Assembly: GCF_900114875.1 (NCBI RefSeq)
Contig: NZ_FPKW01000015.1
Location: 1 to 64,000, forward strand
Direction of reading: 5' to 3'
DNA length: 64,000 bases
Origin: Chryseobacterium limigenitum
GTDB lineage: Bacteria; Bacteroidota; Bacteroidia; Flavobacteriales; Weeksellaceae
Both the position numbers and the translations under genes were made by a program. Under the pieces are notes generated by a model, which was given only the letters and a program-made list of their open reading frames with translations, had not been told where the DNA came from and did not search any database. Of the stretch, positions 54,151-63,715 are shown in pieces (position 1 is the first letter of the stretch; every line of letters starts with the position of its first letter).

Positions 54151-55034
54151 TATTTTTTTCTTCTTGCTTTCCATCTTCTCCAAAGTAAAATAATTAATGG
54201 AATTAATAAAAAGAATGGCCAAAAAGAAATAATTCCGAGAACAAAGCTCACAAAACTATTCCAGCCTTCGGTAATTGAATCTCCGAAACGGCTTCCAAAA
54301 CCGATTTTTGAAGTGGCTGAACTTCTCACTTTTTCTTTATATAAACTTAAATTTAATGTGCTGTAATTCACTCTGTCATCGATGAAACGAAGTCTGCCTT
54401 CCGAAACATCAATTTCATCTTCCAGTTCACGTATATTTTCCTGAATTTCAAGAATATCCTTAGTCGTGGCTGCGCTTTTAAGCATGTCTCTATATTTTTC
54501 AAGATAGATTTTCTTATTTGCTAATTTTATAGAAACGTCTGTATATTCTTCAGTGACATCGTCGGATGAAATATTTTTAGACAAAACAGAACCCATTCCA
54601 TCAGAAAATGAATTGATCAATGCATCAAAATTCTTATGCGGAACACGGATAACTAAATTTAAATTTTCATCAGTATCTGTGTTTCGAAATTCTTCTTTTT
54701 GAATGTAAGCTTGGTTCTTATTCAAAATTTCAGACGTCTGATTCTGAGCTTTTTTAATATCCCCAACCTGAATTCTTAAATTACCATTTTTAATGATTTT
54801 CTTTGAAATTGTGTCAGTTTTATGAGTTGAAATTGGTTCGTTTTCAGAAACTGCTTTTTCAGAAATAGAACTTGGAGGAGTAGGAGCTTTATTAGTATAT
54901 TCTTCCGAAATTTCTTTATCACTGTCATGAGGAACCGAAATCATCATGGCTTTTGGCGATTCATCGGCAAGCATTTCATTTTTTTTGCAATGAATAAGAA
55001 GAAGGCAAAATAAAGGGATAAGTAATTTTCTCAT
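54150..55034 (-). CDS. DUF4349 lipoprotein
   Basis: From the ATG at 55034 the product is 294 residues; an in-frame TTG at 55061 is less likely. The signal sequence ends LLLIHCKK with a lipidated Cys near residue 16. After a Pro/Ser/Glu-rich linker, the DUF4349 domain starts IKNGNLRIQVGDIKKAQNQTSEIL and includes a coiled coil (LANKKIYLEKYRDMLKSAAT through ELEDEIDVSEGRLRFIDDRVNYSTLNLSLY). A C-terminal transmembrane helix (FWPFFLLIPLIILLWRRWK) anchors it. It may be an envelope stress or scaffold protein; the function is unknown. Confidence 0.87.
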   Translation of the reverse strand: MRKLLIPLFCLLLIHCKKNEMLADESPKAMMISVPHDSDKEISEEYTNKAPTPPSSISEKAVSENEPISTHKTDTISKKIIKNGNLRIQVGDIKKAQNQTSEILNKNQAYIQKEEFRNTDTDENLNLVIRVPHKNFDALINSFSDGMGSVLSKNISSDDVTEEYTDVSIKLANKKIYLEKYRDMLKSAATTKDILEIQENIRELEDEIDVSEGRLRFIDDRVNYSTLNLSLYKEKVRSSATSKIGFGSRFGDSITEGWNSFVSFVLGIISFWPFFLLIPLIILLWRRWKARRKK

Positions 55035-55193
55035 GAATAAGTTTTGATAAATTCTTATCAAAAACTATGCTTAAAATTGTAATTTGATGTGAAATTTTTA
55101 ATAATTGATATGAATTGATGAAAATGTTTTGGTTGTGAAGGTTTTTATTTGTTTAAGTCATTAGAAAATCAAATTATTTTATATTTTTATTGA

Positions 55194-56261
55194 ATGAAAA
55201 AGAGTCTTTTAGCATTTGTATTTTCTCCATTTTTAATGTACGCTCAGGAAGTTCCAAAACTTACCGATGAAATGGCGATGAAATTGGCAGATAAACCCAT
55301 CCATTGCATCAATCAGGAGTACCCGAATAAAACGGCACATATTATCAATAATGAAAAAGAAGTTCCTTTAACTCCAAAAGATCTGCACCCCAGCTTTTAT
55401 GGCTGTTTTGATTGGCATAGCTCTGTTCATGGACATTGGATGTTGGTTAGATTACTGAAAACGAAACCTAATTTAGCGAATGCAAAAGAGATTGAAAAGA
55501 TTCTTGACAACTCATTTCAAAAAGAAAATCTCCAGACAGAAGCAGATTATTTTACAAAATATGAGTTAACTGCAACATTTGAAAGAACTTATGGCTGGGC
55601 TTGGGTGCTAAAACTTGATGAAGAATTAGCGACTTGGGATAATCCTAAAGCTAAAATCTGGCATCAGAATTTGAAACCTTTAACGGATAAGATTTTAAAT
55701 TCGTGGAAGACTTATTTACCTAAACAAACGTATCCGAACAGAACGGGAGTTCATCCGAATACCGCTTTTGCAATGGTTTTTGCACTCGATTGGGCAAGAG
55801 CAACCGGTGATAAAGCTTTTGAAGCCCAATTAATAGAAAGGGCGAAATATTTTTACTTAAATAATACCAAAACACCTGCTTATTTAGAACCCGACGGCTC
55901 AGATTTCTTCTCTCCAAGTTTAGAAATTGCGGATTTGATGAGAAGAGTTCTTCCTCAAAAAGAATTTGTAAATTGGTTAGATAACTTCTATGAAAAACGA
56001 AGCTTAGAGAATATCGAAAAAATTCCTGTTGTAAGCGATTTGTCTGATTATCAAACGGTTCATTTGGTTGGTTTGTCCTTTACAAAAGCATGGTGTATGA
56101 AAGGGATTGCAAAATCTCTTCCCGATCATCATCCATTAAAAAAGGAATTCCAAAAAACGGCAAATGTATTTTTAAACAACGGACTTCCACTTCTTTTCCA
56201 GGGAAATTATGGTGGTGATCATTGGCTGTCTAGTTTTGCAGTATATGCTTTGGAAGATTAA
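55194..56261 (+). CDS. DUF2891 exported protein
   Basis: A 355-residue protein with a signal peptide (MKKSLLAFVFSPFLMYAQ). The mature part has HPSFYGCFDWHSSVHGHWMLVRLL (about 63-86), a YGWAWVLKLDEEL stretch, LEPDGSDFFSPSLEIADLM and PLLFQGNYGGDHWLSSFAVYAL, all typical of DUF2891. The alpha/alpha-toroid-like look suggests a glycan-active enzyme, but no activity is established for the family as far as can be judged here. Confidence 0.87.
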   Translation: MKKSLLAFVFSPFLMYAQEVPKLTDEMAMKLADKPIHCINQEYPNKTAHIINNEKEVPLTPKDLHPSFYGCFDWHSSVHGHWMLVRLLKTKPNLANAKEIEKILDNSFQKENLQTEADYFTKYELTATFERTYGWAWVLKLDEELATWDNPKAKIWHQNLKPLTDKILNSWKTYLPKQTYPNRTGVHPNTAFAMVFALDWARATGDKAFEAQLIERAKYFYLNNTKTPAYLEPDGSDFFSPSLEIADLMRRVLPQKEFVNWLDNFYEKRSLENIEKIPVVSDLSDYQTVHLVGLSFTKAWCMKGIAKSLPDHHPLKKEFQKTANVFLNNGLPLLFQGNYGGDHWLSSFAVYALED

Positions 56262-56344
56262 AAAGGTCGTGAGGTCGGAAATTTTTTACACGGGATAAAC
56301 TTCACTCTTCCGGCATCCAGCTTTCAATCTAGAAAAAAGGGTAT

Positions 56345-56818
56345 TTAATACTTGATTCCCAGTTTTTTAAGAACAAAACTTAAAAGCCAGATTGGTCCTA
56401 CTAAAAGAAATTGTAAATCTTTTAAGAAAGATGGTTTTTTACCCTCAATTTTATGGCCTACAAACTGTAAAATCCAAGTGACGATGAAAACAGCAAGATA
56501 AACAATCCAAGAATTTTCTTTAAAACGAATATTAATTCCGTAGGCGAAACGTTCCATTAAGGTCATTACAAAAAGCATAATCAGACCAATTAAAAAAGAA
56601 AGTCTCATGTAAAATATGGTTACTAAAAGCATTGCAAAAAGACTTACATAACTGATACAGCCAATATATCTGAAGCAAATTGACATTGAGGGGATAAGAG
56701 AAATAAATCCTAAAATCGTCCAGAAAATAAGAGGAACGCAGATCCAGTGAATCAGCTTATTGGTTGAATTTTTATGGCTTTCGGCATATTCAGCAAATAG
56801 TAAATCAATCTTTCTCAT
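56345..56818 (-). CDS. Mpo1-like (DUF962) membrane protein
   Basis: A 157-residue membrane protein with four to five helices. RKIDLLFAEYAESHKNSTNKLIHWICVPLIFWTILG is the DUF962/Mpo1 signature, including His residues at SHKN and IHWICVP. WIVYLAVFIVTWILQFVGHKIEGKKPSF supplies the second conserved His cluster. Yeast Mpo1 is an iron-dependent dioxygenase shortening 2-hydroxy fatty acids; a similar role on lipids is possible here. Confidence 0.88.
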   Translation of the reverse strand: MRKIDLLFAEYAESHKNSTNKLIHWICVPLIFWTILGFISLIPSMSICFRYIGCISYVSLFAMLLVTIFYMRLSFLIGLIMLFVMTLMERFAYGINIRFKENSWIVYLAVFIVTWILQFVGHKIEGKKPSFLKDLQFLLVGPIWLLSFVLKKLGIKY

Positions 56819-56853
56819 AGCAGGAATTTGGAAAATACTAAATTAATAAAATT

Positions 56854-56884
56854 TTGTAATCGCAGAGCATATTGCTTACATTTG
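56854..56884 (+). promoter_or_regulatory. Promoter of the AraC gene, abutting the start codon
   Basis: TTG (56854-56856) and TACATTTG (56877-56884) are 20 nt apart. The -7 element ends 4 nt before the ATG at 56889. Confidence 0.6.
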
Positions 56885-56888
56885 TGTT

Positions 56889-57734
56889 ATGTCTGTCTTA
56901 GAAAAGTTTGGAGTAGAGATTTTTACACAACATAATATTTTCGAAAGGATCTCTGCCGATAAGCCTTTTCGACCAGATAACCCTGCTTTTATTTTCATTA
57001 AATCAGGAACAATAAAGCTCAAACAGCATTTTCGTGATTTGGAGCTTTCTGAGAATATGTTTATGGTAACAGACCCACAAACAATTTATGAAATGGTTTC
57101 TGTAAGCGATGATTTCCAGTCGAGAATGGTTTCTTATAAAAGGGATTTTATTTCAGCTTTATCATTGAAATTCAATAGATTAATTACGTATCGCTACTTT
57201 AGACAACAGATGAATATTGGCGTTCCTTTTCTGCAAGACGAAATGGATGTTGTTTGGAAAAGTGTCAATTTTTTAAAATACATTCTGGATTCTCCTACCG
57301 AAATGACCTATAAAAAAGAAATGGTAGAACATTTGTTTTCAGTGTTTTGCTATCAAATGGCGGGAATTATTTCTAAAGAAGATAATAATTCAATGAGTCA
57401 GATGTCGAGACAGGAGGAGATCGTTTTTAATTTTCTGACAGATCTTGCGGAACATCATCTCACAGAGCGATCGGTTGAGTTCTACGCCGAACGACAATCG
57501 ATTACAACGAGACATCTTTCTTCGGTAGTGAAGATGATAACAGGGAAGTCGGCAAGCCAGATTATAGCCGTGATTGTAATGAATGAAGCCAAAGTGCTTT
57601 TAAACTCCTCTAAAAAGCCTGTTTCAGAGATTTCATCGATCTTGGGATTTAGTGATCAGTACTCATTTTCTCACTTTTTTAAGAAGCATTTGGAGGTGAG
57701 TCCGAGCCAATATCGAAATCAGTTCGAAACGTAA
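56889..57734 (+). CDS. AraC family transcriptional regulator
   Basis: A 281-residue regulator with an N-terminal cupin-like sensory domain (PFRPDNPAFIFIKSGTIKL, about 26-45) and a C-terminal AraC double helix-turn-helix (about 185-280; FYAERQSITTRHLSSVVKMITGKSASQII and PVSEISSILGFSDQYSFSHFFKKHLEVSPSQYR). It lies 89 nt upstream of, and in the same direction as, the three-gene efflux operon, so it is the likely regulator of that operon. The inducer is unknown. Confidence 0.92.
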   Translation: MSVLEKFGVEIFTQHNIFERISADKPFRPDNPAFIFIKSGTIKLKQHFRDLELSENMFMVTDPQTIYEMVSVSDDFQSRMVSYKRDFISALSLKFNRLITYRYFRQQMNIGVPFLQDEMDVVWKSVNFLKYILDSPTEMTYKKEMVEHLFSVFCYQMAGIISKEDNNSMSQMSRQEEIVFNFLTDLAEHHLTERSVEFYAERQSITTRHLSSVVKMITGKSASQIIAVIVMNEAKVLLNSSKKPVSEISSILGFSDQYSFSHFFKKHLEVSPSQYRNQFET

Positions 57735-57773
57735 AATATTACATTTGAACATCTTTTTCCAATTCTCAAACAT

Positions 57774-57803
57774 TTGTTTGACTTCATAACCACCGTAACT
57801 TTG
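57774..57803 (+). promoter_or_regulatory. Promoter of the efflux operon
   Basis: TTG (57774-57776) and TAACTTTG (57796-57803) are exactly 19 nt apart, 20 nt before the ATG at 57824. The AraC regulator gene lies just upstream. Confidence 0.7.
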
Positions 57804-57823
57804 TACTCGTAAAACAAGGTAAA

Positions 57824-59134
57824 ATGGTTAAGAATATAAAAACAGCACTATCACTCGTGATAGCATTATTTCCTGCGCTGTTTTTTTCACAAGAAATTAA
57901 ACAGCTGACAGCGAATGAAGTCGCCGAACTGGCGGTACAAAATCATCAGCAATTAAAAATTTCGGCGCAGAATATCGACATTGCAAAGCAAAATACGAAT
58001 GTTACAAAATTGCAGAAGTTGCCCACAATTACAGCTTCTACAAGTCAGTTTTATTTGGGAAATGTTTTGGCAATCGACAAAGATTTTTCAAACTCTACAA
58101 ACATTCCAATGCCTCATTATGGGAGTTCTTATGCGGTGCAGGCGACTCAACTGATCTTTAAAGGTGGATTGGTGAATAAGTCTATAGAATTGGCCGGACT
58201 TCGTGAGCAATTATCAGAATTAGATTTAGAGAAAAACAAACAGGATGTGAAATTTTTAGTGATCTCTAATTATTTGGATGTCTATAAAATTTTAAATCAA
58301 GAATCGGTTTTTCAAAACAACAAAAAACTGGCTCAGGAACGTCTGAAAAACATTCAAAAATTCTATCAACAAGGAATGGTTACCCGAAATGAGGTGATCC
58401 GTGGAGAATTGGCGATCAAAAACTTAGATCAGGGAATTTTAACTTTGGCGAACAACAAGAAAATACTTAATTATAATTTAAGTATCGCTTTAGGTTTACC
58501 GTCTGATACTGAGATTATTCCGATTGAAAGTTTAACCAACAAAGAATCTGGAATAGGGATGGATTATTATTTTGATTTAGCCCACAACAGCAATCCACAA
58601 ATGAGATTTGCAAAGACCAATATTGATGTTGCAGATAAAAATATAGAGATCATTAAAACCGATAAAATGCCCACAGTGGCAGGTTTTGGAGGATATACTT
58701 TGCAAAGACCGATTACGACGAGAAATCCTGTCTTGGATATGTATTCGGGAGGTTGGCAGACCGGTATTTCTTTGAGTTATAATATTGATAATCTGTATAA
58801 AACGAAAGAAAGAGTAAAGCTAGGAGAGTTACAGAAAAATCAGGCTAATGATGCCATAACGTTGGTTCAGCAAAATATTGATATGGGTGTGAATGCTGCG
58901 TATGTTAAATATCAGGAATCAATTCAACAGGCTGATATTCTGAATGATGCTAAGTTGTTAGCAGAAGAGAACTACAAAATTACGGAAGCTAAATATCTGA
59001 ATCAATTGGCTGTACAGGCTGAAATGATTGATGCTCAAAACCAAAAACTACAATCTGAACTGGATTTTGCGAATGCAGAGATCAACGTTTTGTATCAATA
59101 TTACAATCTTTTGAAATCTACAGGAACACTTTAA
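57824..59134 (+). CDS. TolC family outer-membrane efflux protein
   Basis: A 436-residue outer-membrane channel component of a tripartite pump. Signal peptide ends LFFSQ (about residue 23). The two repeated OEP domains are visible: LTANEVAELAVQNHQQLKISAQNIDIAKQN and MRFAKTNIDVADKNIEIIKTDKMPTVAGFGGYTLQRP, with long helical hairpins such as AQERLKNIQKFYQQGMVTRNEVIRGELAIKN. It is the first gene of the operon, 24 nt from the membrane-fusion gene. Confidence 0.92.
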   Translation: MVKNIKTALSLVIALFPALFFSQEIKQLTANEVAELAVQNHQQLKISAQNIDIAKQNTNVTKLQKLPTITASTSQFYLGNVLAIDKDFSNSTNIPMPHYGSSYAVQATQLIFKGGLVNKSIELAGLREQLSELDLEKNKQDVKFLVISNYLDVYKILNQESVFQNNKKLAQERLKNIQKFYQQGMVTRNEVIRGELAIKNLDQGILTLANNKKILNYNLSIALGLPSDTEIIPIESLTNKESGIGMDYYFDLAHNSNPQMRFAKTNIDVADKNIEIIKTDKMPTVAGFGGYTLQRPITTRNPVLDMYSGGWQTGISLSYNIDNLYKTKERVKLGELQKNQANDAITLVQQNIDMGVNAAYVKYQESIQQADILNDAKLLAEENYKITEAKYLNQLAVQAEMIDAQNQKLQSELDFANAEINVLYQYYNLLKSTGTL

Positions 59135-59158
59135 TCTTTTAAAATTAAAATCAAGACA

Positions 59159-60286
59159 ATGGAAAACAAGGAACAAAATACTCAAAATATAGCGCCACAA
59201 ACGGTTCAGGCTCCTGAAAAACCAAGTACTGCTCAAAAAAAGAGAGAAAATAAAAAGAATAAAATAAGAGCCATTATTTCAAACACGATCGTCTTTTTAC
59301 TGATCGGTTTCGGATTGTTCTGGCTGGTACGGGAATATTTCCATATTGGAGATAAAACGTATACCGAGTCGGCTCAGGTAGAGGAATTTATCAACCCAAT
59401 CAATACGAGAGTTTCGGCATATATTAAAGAAATTAAATTCATTGAGCATCAACCCGTAAAAAAAGGAGATACGCTGGCTATTCTGGATGATCGTGAGATT
59501 ATCACACAATTAGGACAGGCAGAAGCGGCGTATCAAAATGCTTTGGCGCAACGTTCGGCGACTTCTTCATCAGTAAATACCGTTTCCAATAACGTAAGTG
59601 TAATGGAATCTAATATTGCCGGAGCAAAAGCGAGACTTTGGAATGCCGAACAGAATTTAAACAGATATAAAAATCTTTTAACTGCAGAAGCGGTAACAAG
59701 ACAACAATACGATCAGGTAAAAACGGAATATGATGCTCAAAAAGCAGCATATGAAACATTTGTTAATCAAAAACAATCTGCCAATCTTTCAACGACGGAA
59801 GTTAAGAGTAAATTAGGAATCAATGATGCTGAGATCAAAAGAACAAAAGCAGCTTTGGATATGGCTAAGATCAACCTTTCTTATACCGTAATTACCGCGC
59901 CTTACGATGGCGTGATGGGAAGAAGAACGATTTCAGAAGGACAATTAATTCAACCGGGTCAGCAAGTTGCAACGATAGTTTTAAATGGTCAAAAATGGGT
60001 AACCGCCAACTTTTTGGAAAGTCAGATGCCTAATATCAAGATTGGAGAGAAAATGATGATGACGGCAGATGCTTTGGGCGGACAAAAATTTGAAGGAACT
60101 GTAACGGCAGTTTCTGCAGCAACGGGTTCAAGATATTCAAGTGTACCGACGGATAATTCTACCGGAAACTTTATTAAAGTTCAGCAAAGAATTCCTGTAA
60201 GAATCGAGTTTACGAATTCTAATAAAAAAGAAGATATCGCTAAACTGAGCGCGGGAATGAATATGAATATCAGTATTAATCAATAG
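59159..60286 (+). CDS. HlyD/EmrA family membrane fusion protein
   Basis: A 375-residue periplasmic adaptor anchored by one helix (about 43-62, ISNTIVFLLIGFGLFWLVREYF). It has the barrel-sandwich lipoyl half-motifs VSAYIKEIKFIEHQPVKKGDTLAILDDREI and LSYTVITAPYDGVMGRRTISEGQLIQPGQQVATIV, with a long coiled-coil hairpin between (about 115-225). It links the MFS pump to the TolC-like channel. The N-terminal cytosolic tail is Gln/Pro/Lys-rich. Confidence 0.93.
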   Translation: MENKEQNTQNIAPQTVQAPEKPSTAQKKRENKKNKIRAIISNTIVFLLIGFGLFWLVREYFHIGDKTYTESAQVEEFINPINTRVSAYIKEIKFIEHQPVKKGDTLAILDDREIITQLGQAEAAYQNALAQRSATSSSVNTVSNNVSVMESNIAGAKARLWNAEQNLNRYKNLLTAEAVTRQQYDQVKTEYDAQKAAYETFVNQKQSANLSTTEVKSKLGINDAEIKRTKAALDMAKINLSYTVITAPYDGVMGRRTISEGQLIQPGQQVATIVLNGQKWVTANFLESQMPNIKIGEKMMMTADALGGQKFEGTVTAVSAATGSRYSSVPTDNSTGNFIKVQQRIPVRIEFTNSNKKEDIAKLSAGMNMNISINQ

Positions 60287-60360
60287 TCAATTGTGAAAAG
60301 TGAATATGTCAATTTGAATAGGAAAATTCACAATTGATTTATTGACAATTCACAATCAAA
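60287..60360. repeat. Inverted/direct repeat element inside the efflux operon
   Basis: TCAATTGTGAA (60287-60297) and TTCACAATTGA (60327-60337) form an inverted pair. A further copy TTGACAATTCACAATC follows at about 60342. It sits in the 90-bp gap between the adaptor and pump genes and could fold in the mRNA. Confidence 0.6.
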
Positions 60361-60376
60361 ATAATTAATTATTAAA

Positions 60377-61969
60377 ATGTATAACAAAGGACTATATCAC
60401 AATTGGGTACCAAAACCCATACAGCTTTTGCTGATTGTATTGCTGCTTGCTGTGGTGATGCCGCTAGGTGGTGTTTACACAGGAAATATCAGTTATGTAG
60501 TGAGCGGTACCGGTGCGATGACCGAATATTTCATGTGGGCAAATTATGCTACAACGATTGGAATGGGAGCGTGTATGCCTATTGTGATGAGAATGAAAAT
60601 GAGGTTTAAAGTTCGTGATAAAATGATTGTTTTATTGGTTCTTTTAGGCTTGTTAAGCTATCTGAATGCGACTACTTTTAATCCGATGATCTTCATTTTT
60701 ACCTCATTAATTATCGGTTTTTTAAAAATGATGGTTACAATAGAATTGTTCTTACCATTAATGGTGATGATTGGTAACAGAGGAATGTTTTACGGAGCAT
60801 TTTATACGTTTGTTTTAGTGATGAACCAAGTGGTAGCTTATTATGCGGTAGAAGTTTCTATTCAATATAATTGGAAGCAATTCTATATTTTAATCTCTGT
60901 TTTCTGTTTTATTTTGGCTCTTGTACATTGGATTTTTATGCATGATAAATATTTTGCGTTAAAAGTTCCGTTACATTATATTGACTGGTTAAGTATTTTA
61001 CTTTTCATTTCAACATTCATGTTTTCTGCGTATGTTTTCTCTTTTGGGAAACAGCAGGATTGGCTGAATTCAAAAAATATTATCAATGCTAGCATAGGAG
61101 CTTTTGTAAGTTTTGCATCGTTGGTATTGAGACAATTAACATTAAAAAGACCTTATTTATCTTTCACTATATTTTCAAAAAATAATGTTCAGCACGGTTT
61201 ATTTATGTTGCTGTGTCTGGGAATGTTTTTAGGAACAACCTCTATTCAAAATACATTTGCCGTCGGCGTGTTGGGCTATGACCAATTAACGAATGCGAGA
61301 TTAAATTTATTAATGATTCCCGGACTGGTTTTAGCGGGAGCAACAGCTATATTTTGGTTTAAAAAAGAAATTCCATTGAAAATGTTCATCTTTTCTGGCT
61401 TTTCAGCGATGATGGGCTATGTGATTATTATGTACTTTTCGATGGTCTTAGAATTCAGTTATGACGGATGGTATCTGCCGATGTTCCTGAAAGGATATGG
61501 AATGGGTTCACTTTTCATCTCAGTCTGGTTTTACACATTGGATAAACTAGAGCTAGACGACATGCTAGCCGCCATCGGATTGGTATTGGTATGGAGAACA
61601 TTTTTTGCAGTAGGACTCTTTTCGGCTTTGTATTCTTGGTTTCAATATCAGTTTCAGGTTGTTGCCATTGGAGACTTAGCAGTTTATATGGATGGAATGA
61701 CCATTACGCCTCAAAATGTAGCAGCCAATATGAAAACGATACAATTAAATGCAATAATTGCTGCCAATAAAAAGATATTCGGATATGTAATTCTTGCCGG
61801 TTTTGGAGTTTTGGTTTACATTATAACGCATCATTTTGGAAGAGAACAATTTACCTATGTCCGATTCGTAAGAATGTTGAGCGGAAAATCGGTGATCGCA
61901 AGAAGAAGATTAAGAGAACGGAAAAGATTAATAGAAGATATAAAAGATGCAGCCGGACCTACGATATAA
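60377..61969 (+). CDS. MFS efflux permease, DHA2 (EmrB) family
   Basis: A 530-residue inner-membrane pump with about 14 hydrophobic helices (LLLIVLLLAVVMPLGGVYTG at the start to VILAGFGVLVYIITHHFG near the end), the DHA2 layout. Clear MFS motifs are weak, as in many Bacteroidetes EmrB relatives: NYATTIGMGACMPIVMRMKMRFKVRDK stands where the motif A loop is expected. Position after TolC and EmrA genes defines it as the permease of a tripartite drug or metabolite pump. The C-terminus is basic (RRRLRERKRLIEDIKDAA). Confidence 0.88.
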   Translation: MYNKGLYHNWVPKPIQLLLIVLLLAVVMPLGGVYTGNISYVVSGTGAMTEYFMWANYATTIGMGACMPIVMRMKMRFKVRDKMIVLLVLLGLLSYLNATTFNPMIFIFTSLIIGFLKMMVTIELFLPLMVMIGNRGMFYGAFYTFVLVMNQVVAYYAVEVSIQYNWKQFYILISVFCFILALVHWIFMHDKYFALKVPLHYIDWLSILLFISTFMFSAYVFSFGKQQDWLNSKNIINASIGAFVSFASLVLRQLTLKRPYLSFTIFSKNNVQHGLFMLLCLGMFLGTTSIQNTFAVGVLGYDQLTNARLNLLMIPGLVLAGATAIFWFKKEIPLKMFIFSGFSAMMGYVIIMYFSMVLEFSYDGWYLPMFLKGYGMGSLFISVWFYTLDKLELDDMLAAIGLVLVWRTFFAVGLFSALYSWFQYQFQVVAIGDLAVYMDGMTITPQNVAANMKTIQLNAIIAANKKIFGYVILAGFGVLVYIITHHFGREQFTYVRFVRMLSGKSVIARRRLRERKRLIEDIKDAAGPTI

Positions 61970-61991
61970 CGATACCTTGTTTTTCATTTGT

Positions 61992-62030
61992 AAAACTCCA
62001 TTTTATCATAAGATGGGGTTTTACTTTTTT
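61992..62030 (+). terminator. Terminator of the efflux operon
   Basis: AAAACTCCAT (61992-62001) pairs with ATGGGGTTTT (62013-62022) with one G-U pair; T residues follow. Confidence 0.8.
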
Positions 62031-62104
62031 AATGATTAAATCAAAAAAGGTGTAATAAAAATCTGTTAGGTTTAGATTTATTGATATTGCAAGGTTATTA
62101 AAAT

Positions 62105-62140
62105 AAAAGGTTGTTCCAAAATATTTGAAACAACCTTTTT
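62105..62140 (-). terminator. Terminator of the AAA ATPase gene
   Basis: AAAAGGTTGTT (62105-62115) pairs with AACAACCTTTT (62129-62139), with CAAA/TTTG inside. It lies just after the minus-strand stop at 62160 and may act in both directions. Confidence 0.82.
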
Positions 62141-62159
62141 AAGTTATATATTTTTAATC

Positions 62160-63614
62160 TTAATTTCTCAAAAACTGCCCAATTCCCGTTGAATCAAATG
62201 TGAAAGTATTTTGATTTTCAGCTTTATCTAATTTTTTACTGATCGTTAATGCCCACAAAACTAATTCTTTACAGAAATTTTGATCTTCAATACTTAATTC
62301 TGAAGTATTCTCTTCAACAACGTCTACCAAAGGAGCGATGCTGTTGAGTTTGCTGTTGAATTCTTCGTCTGTATCTGTATAATTAAGTTCAAAATGGTTT
62401 TTGTTGAACCATTTAATTAAATCAGTGTATGGGTTTTTAATTCCGTCTTTTTCCAGTTTAGAAATGCGTGGGAAAATATTTTCAAATTGTATCATGACTG
62501 CTTTGTCAATCAGTATTTTAGCTACATAATCTGCACCTTCCTGCTCGCCTTCGTATACAAGCTCAATTTTTCCTGTAATTGACGGAATAATCGACATGAA
62601 ATCGAGCAAGCGAACCGTAGTTTTGTCAGCGTCTGATTCAATTAAACGTAATTTTGCTGCAGCTACTAAATTTTCCATTGCACTGATAGTAAGTCTTGCA
62701 CTTACGCCACTTTTGGCATCAACATATTCGCTGTCACGGGCTACAAAAGCAACCTGTTCCAAAAGATCTTTCGCTAAACTGGGAATCTGTATCTGTGATT
62801 GATCTTGAGTTGAAATGGCAGCTTCCTGTTCGGTAATTTGTCGGGCAAGAGCAATTGTTTTTGGATAATGAGTGAAAATTTGTGACCCAATTCTGTCTTT
62901 CAAAGGAGTAACAATGCTTCCACGATTGGTGTAATCTTCCGGATTTGCCGTAAAAACAAACTGAATATCAAGAGGCATTCTCAATTGAAATCCGCGGATC
63001 TGAATATCACCTTCCTGCAAAATATTAAATAAAGAAACCTGAATTCTAGCCTGTAAATCGGGCAATTCATTCAATACAAATATAGAACGGTTGGCGCGGG
63101 GAATCATTCCGTAATGTAAAACACGTTCATCGGAATAAGGCAGTTTTAAAGTTGCTGCTTTGATGGGATCGATATCACCAATTAAATCCGCAACATTTAC
63201 ATCCGGAGTCGCCAGTTTTTCAAAGAAACGGTTGGAGCGGTGTACCCATGAAATGGGAGTTTCATCACCAAGTTCTGCAATAAGATCTCTTGAATATTTT
63301 GAAATCGGATGAAATGGACTGTCATTAATTTCAGATCCTTTTACGATCGGCATATATTCGTCAAGAAGATTGACCATGCTTCTTGCAATTCTGGTTTTTG
63401 CCTGTCCGCGTAGACCTAATAAATTAATATGATGTCCAGCAAGAATAGCTTTCTTCAATTGTGGAACCACAGAATCTTCATAACCCCAAAGTCCTTCAAA
63501 TACAGGTTCTTTAGCTTTAATTTTTGCAATTAAATTAGCCTGAATTTCTTCATTGATTGTTTTATCTACGTATCCTGAATTTTTTAATTCTTTGAATGTA
63601 ATATCGTTTTTCAT
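62160..63614 (-). CDS. AAA+ ATPase, MoxR/BchI (magnesium chelatase subunit I-like)
   Basis: A 484-residue AAA+ protein. Walker A is NLLGLRGQAKTRIARSMVNLL (about 64-84). In the Walker B position RSIFVLNELPDLQARIQ has Asn-Glu in place of Asp-Glu. Sensor 1 is FVFTANPEDYTNRGSIVTPLKDRIGSQI. RLTISAMENLVAAAKLRL is a BchI-type helical region. Such ATPases usually act as chaperone-like remodelers with a VWA protein, and the gene upstream on this strand encodes a VWA-type C-terminus. No tetrapyrrole genes are near, so chelatase activity is unlikely. Confidence 0.88.
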   Translation of the reverse strand: MKNDITFKELKNSGYVDKTINEEIQANLIAKIKAKEPVFEGLWGYEDSVVPQLKKAILAGHHINLLGLRGQAKTRIARSMVNLLDEYMPIVKGSEINDSPFHPISKYSRDLIAELGDETPISWVHRSNRFFEKLATPDVNVADLIGDIDPIKAATLKLPYSDERVLHYGMIPRANRSIFVLNELPDLQARIQVSLFNILQEGDIQIRGFQLRMPLDIQFVFTANPEDYTNRGSIVTPLKDRIGSQIFTHYPKTIALARQITEQEAAISTQDQSQIQIPSLAKDLLEQVAFVARDSEYVDAKSGVSARLTISAMENLVAAAKLRLIESDADKTTVRLLDFMSIIPSITGKIELVYEGEQEGADYVAKILIDKAVMIQFENIFPRISKLEKDGIKNPYTDLIKWFNKNHFELNYTDTDEEFNSKLNSIAPLVDVVEENTSELSIEDQNFCKELVLWALTISKKLDKAENQNTFTFDSTGIGQFLRN

Positions 63615-63715
63615 TTTAAATTTTATTATTTCTGAGGGTTGGATGGAGGAGGGCTTAATTTTGATAGTTGAGGTTTTGGGTATAATATTTAATGTTTATT
63701 TTTGATTTTTTATTT

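Noticed and set aside
62160..63614. AAA ATPase as a genuine magnesium chelatase subunit
   Set aside because: No chlorophyll or cobalamin genes are near and the partner is a VWA-type protein, as in generic MoxR-like pairs.
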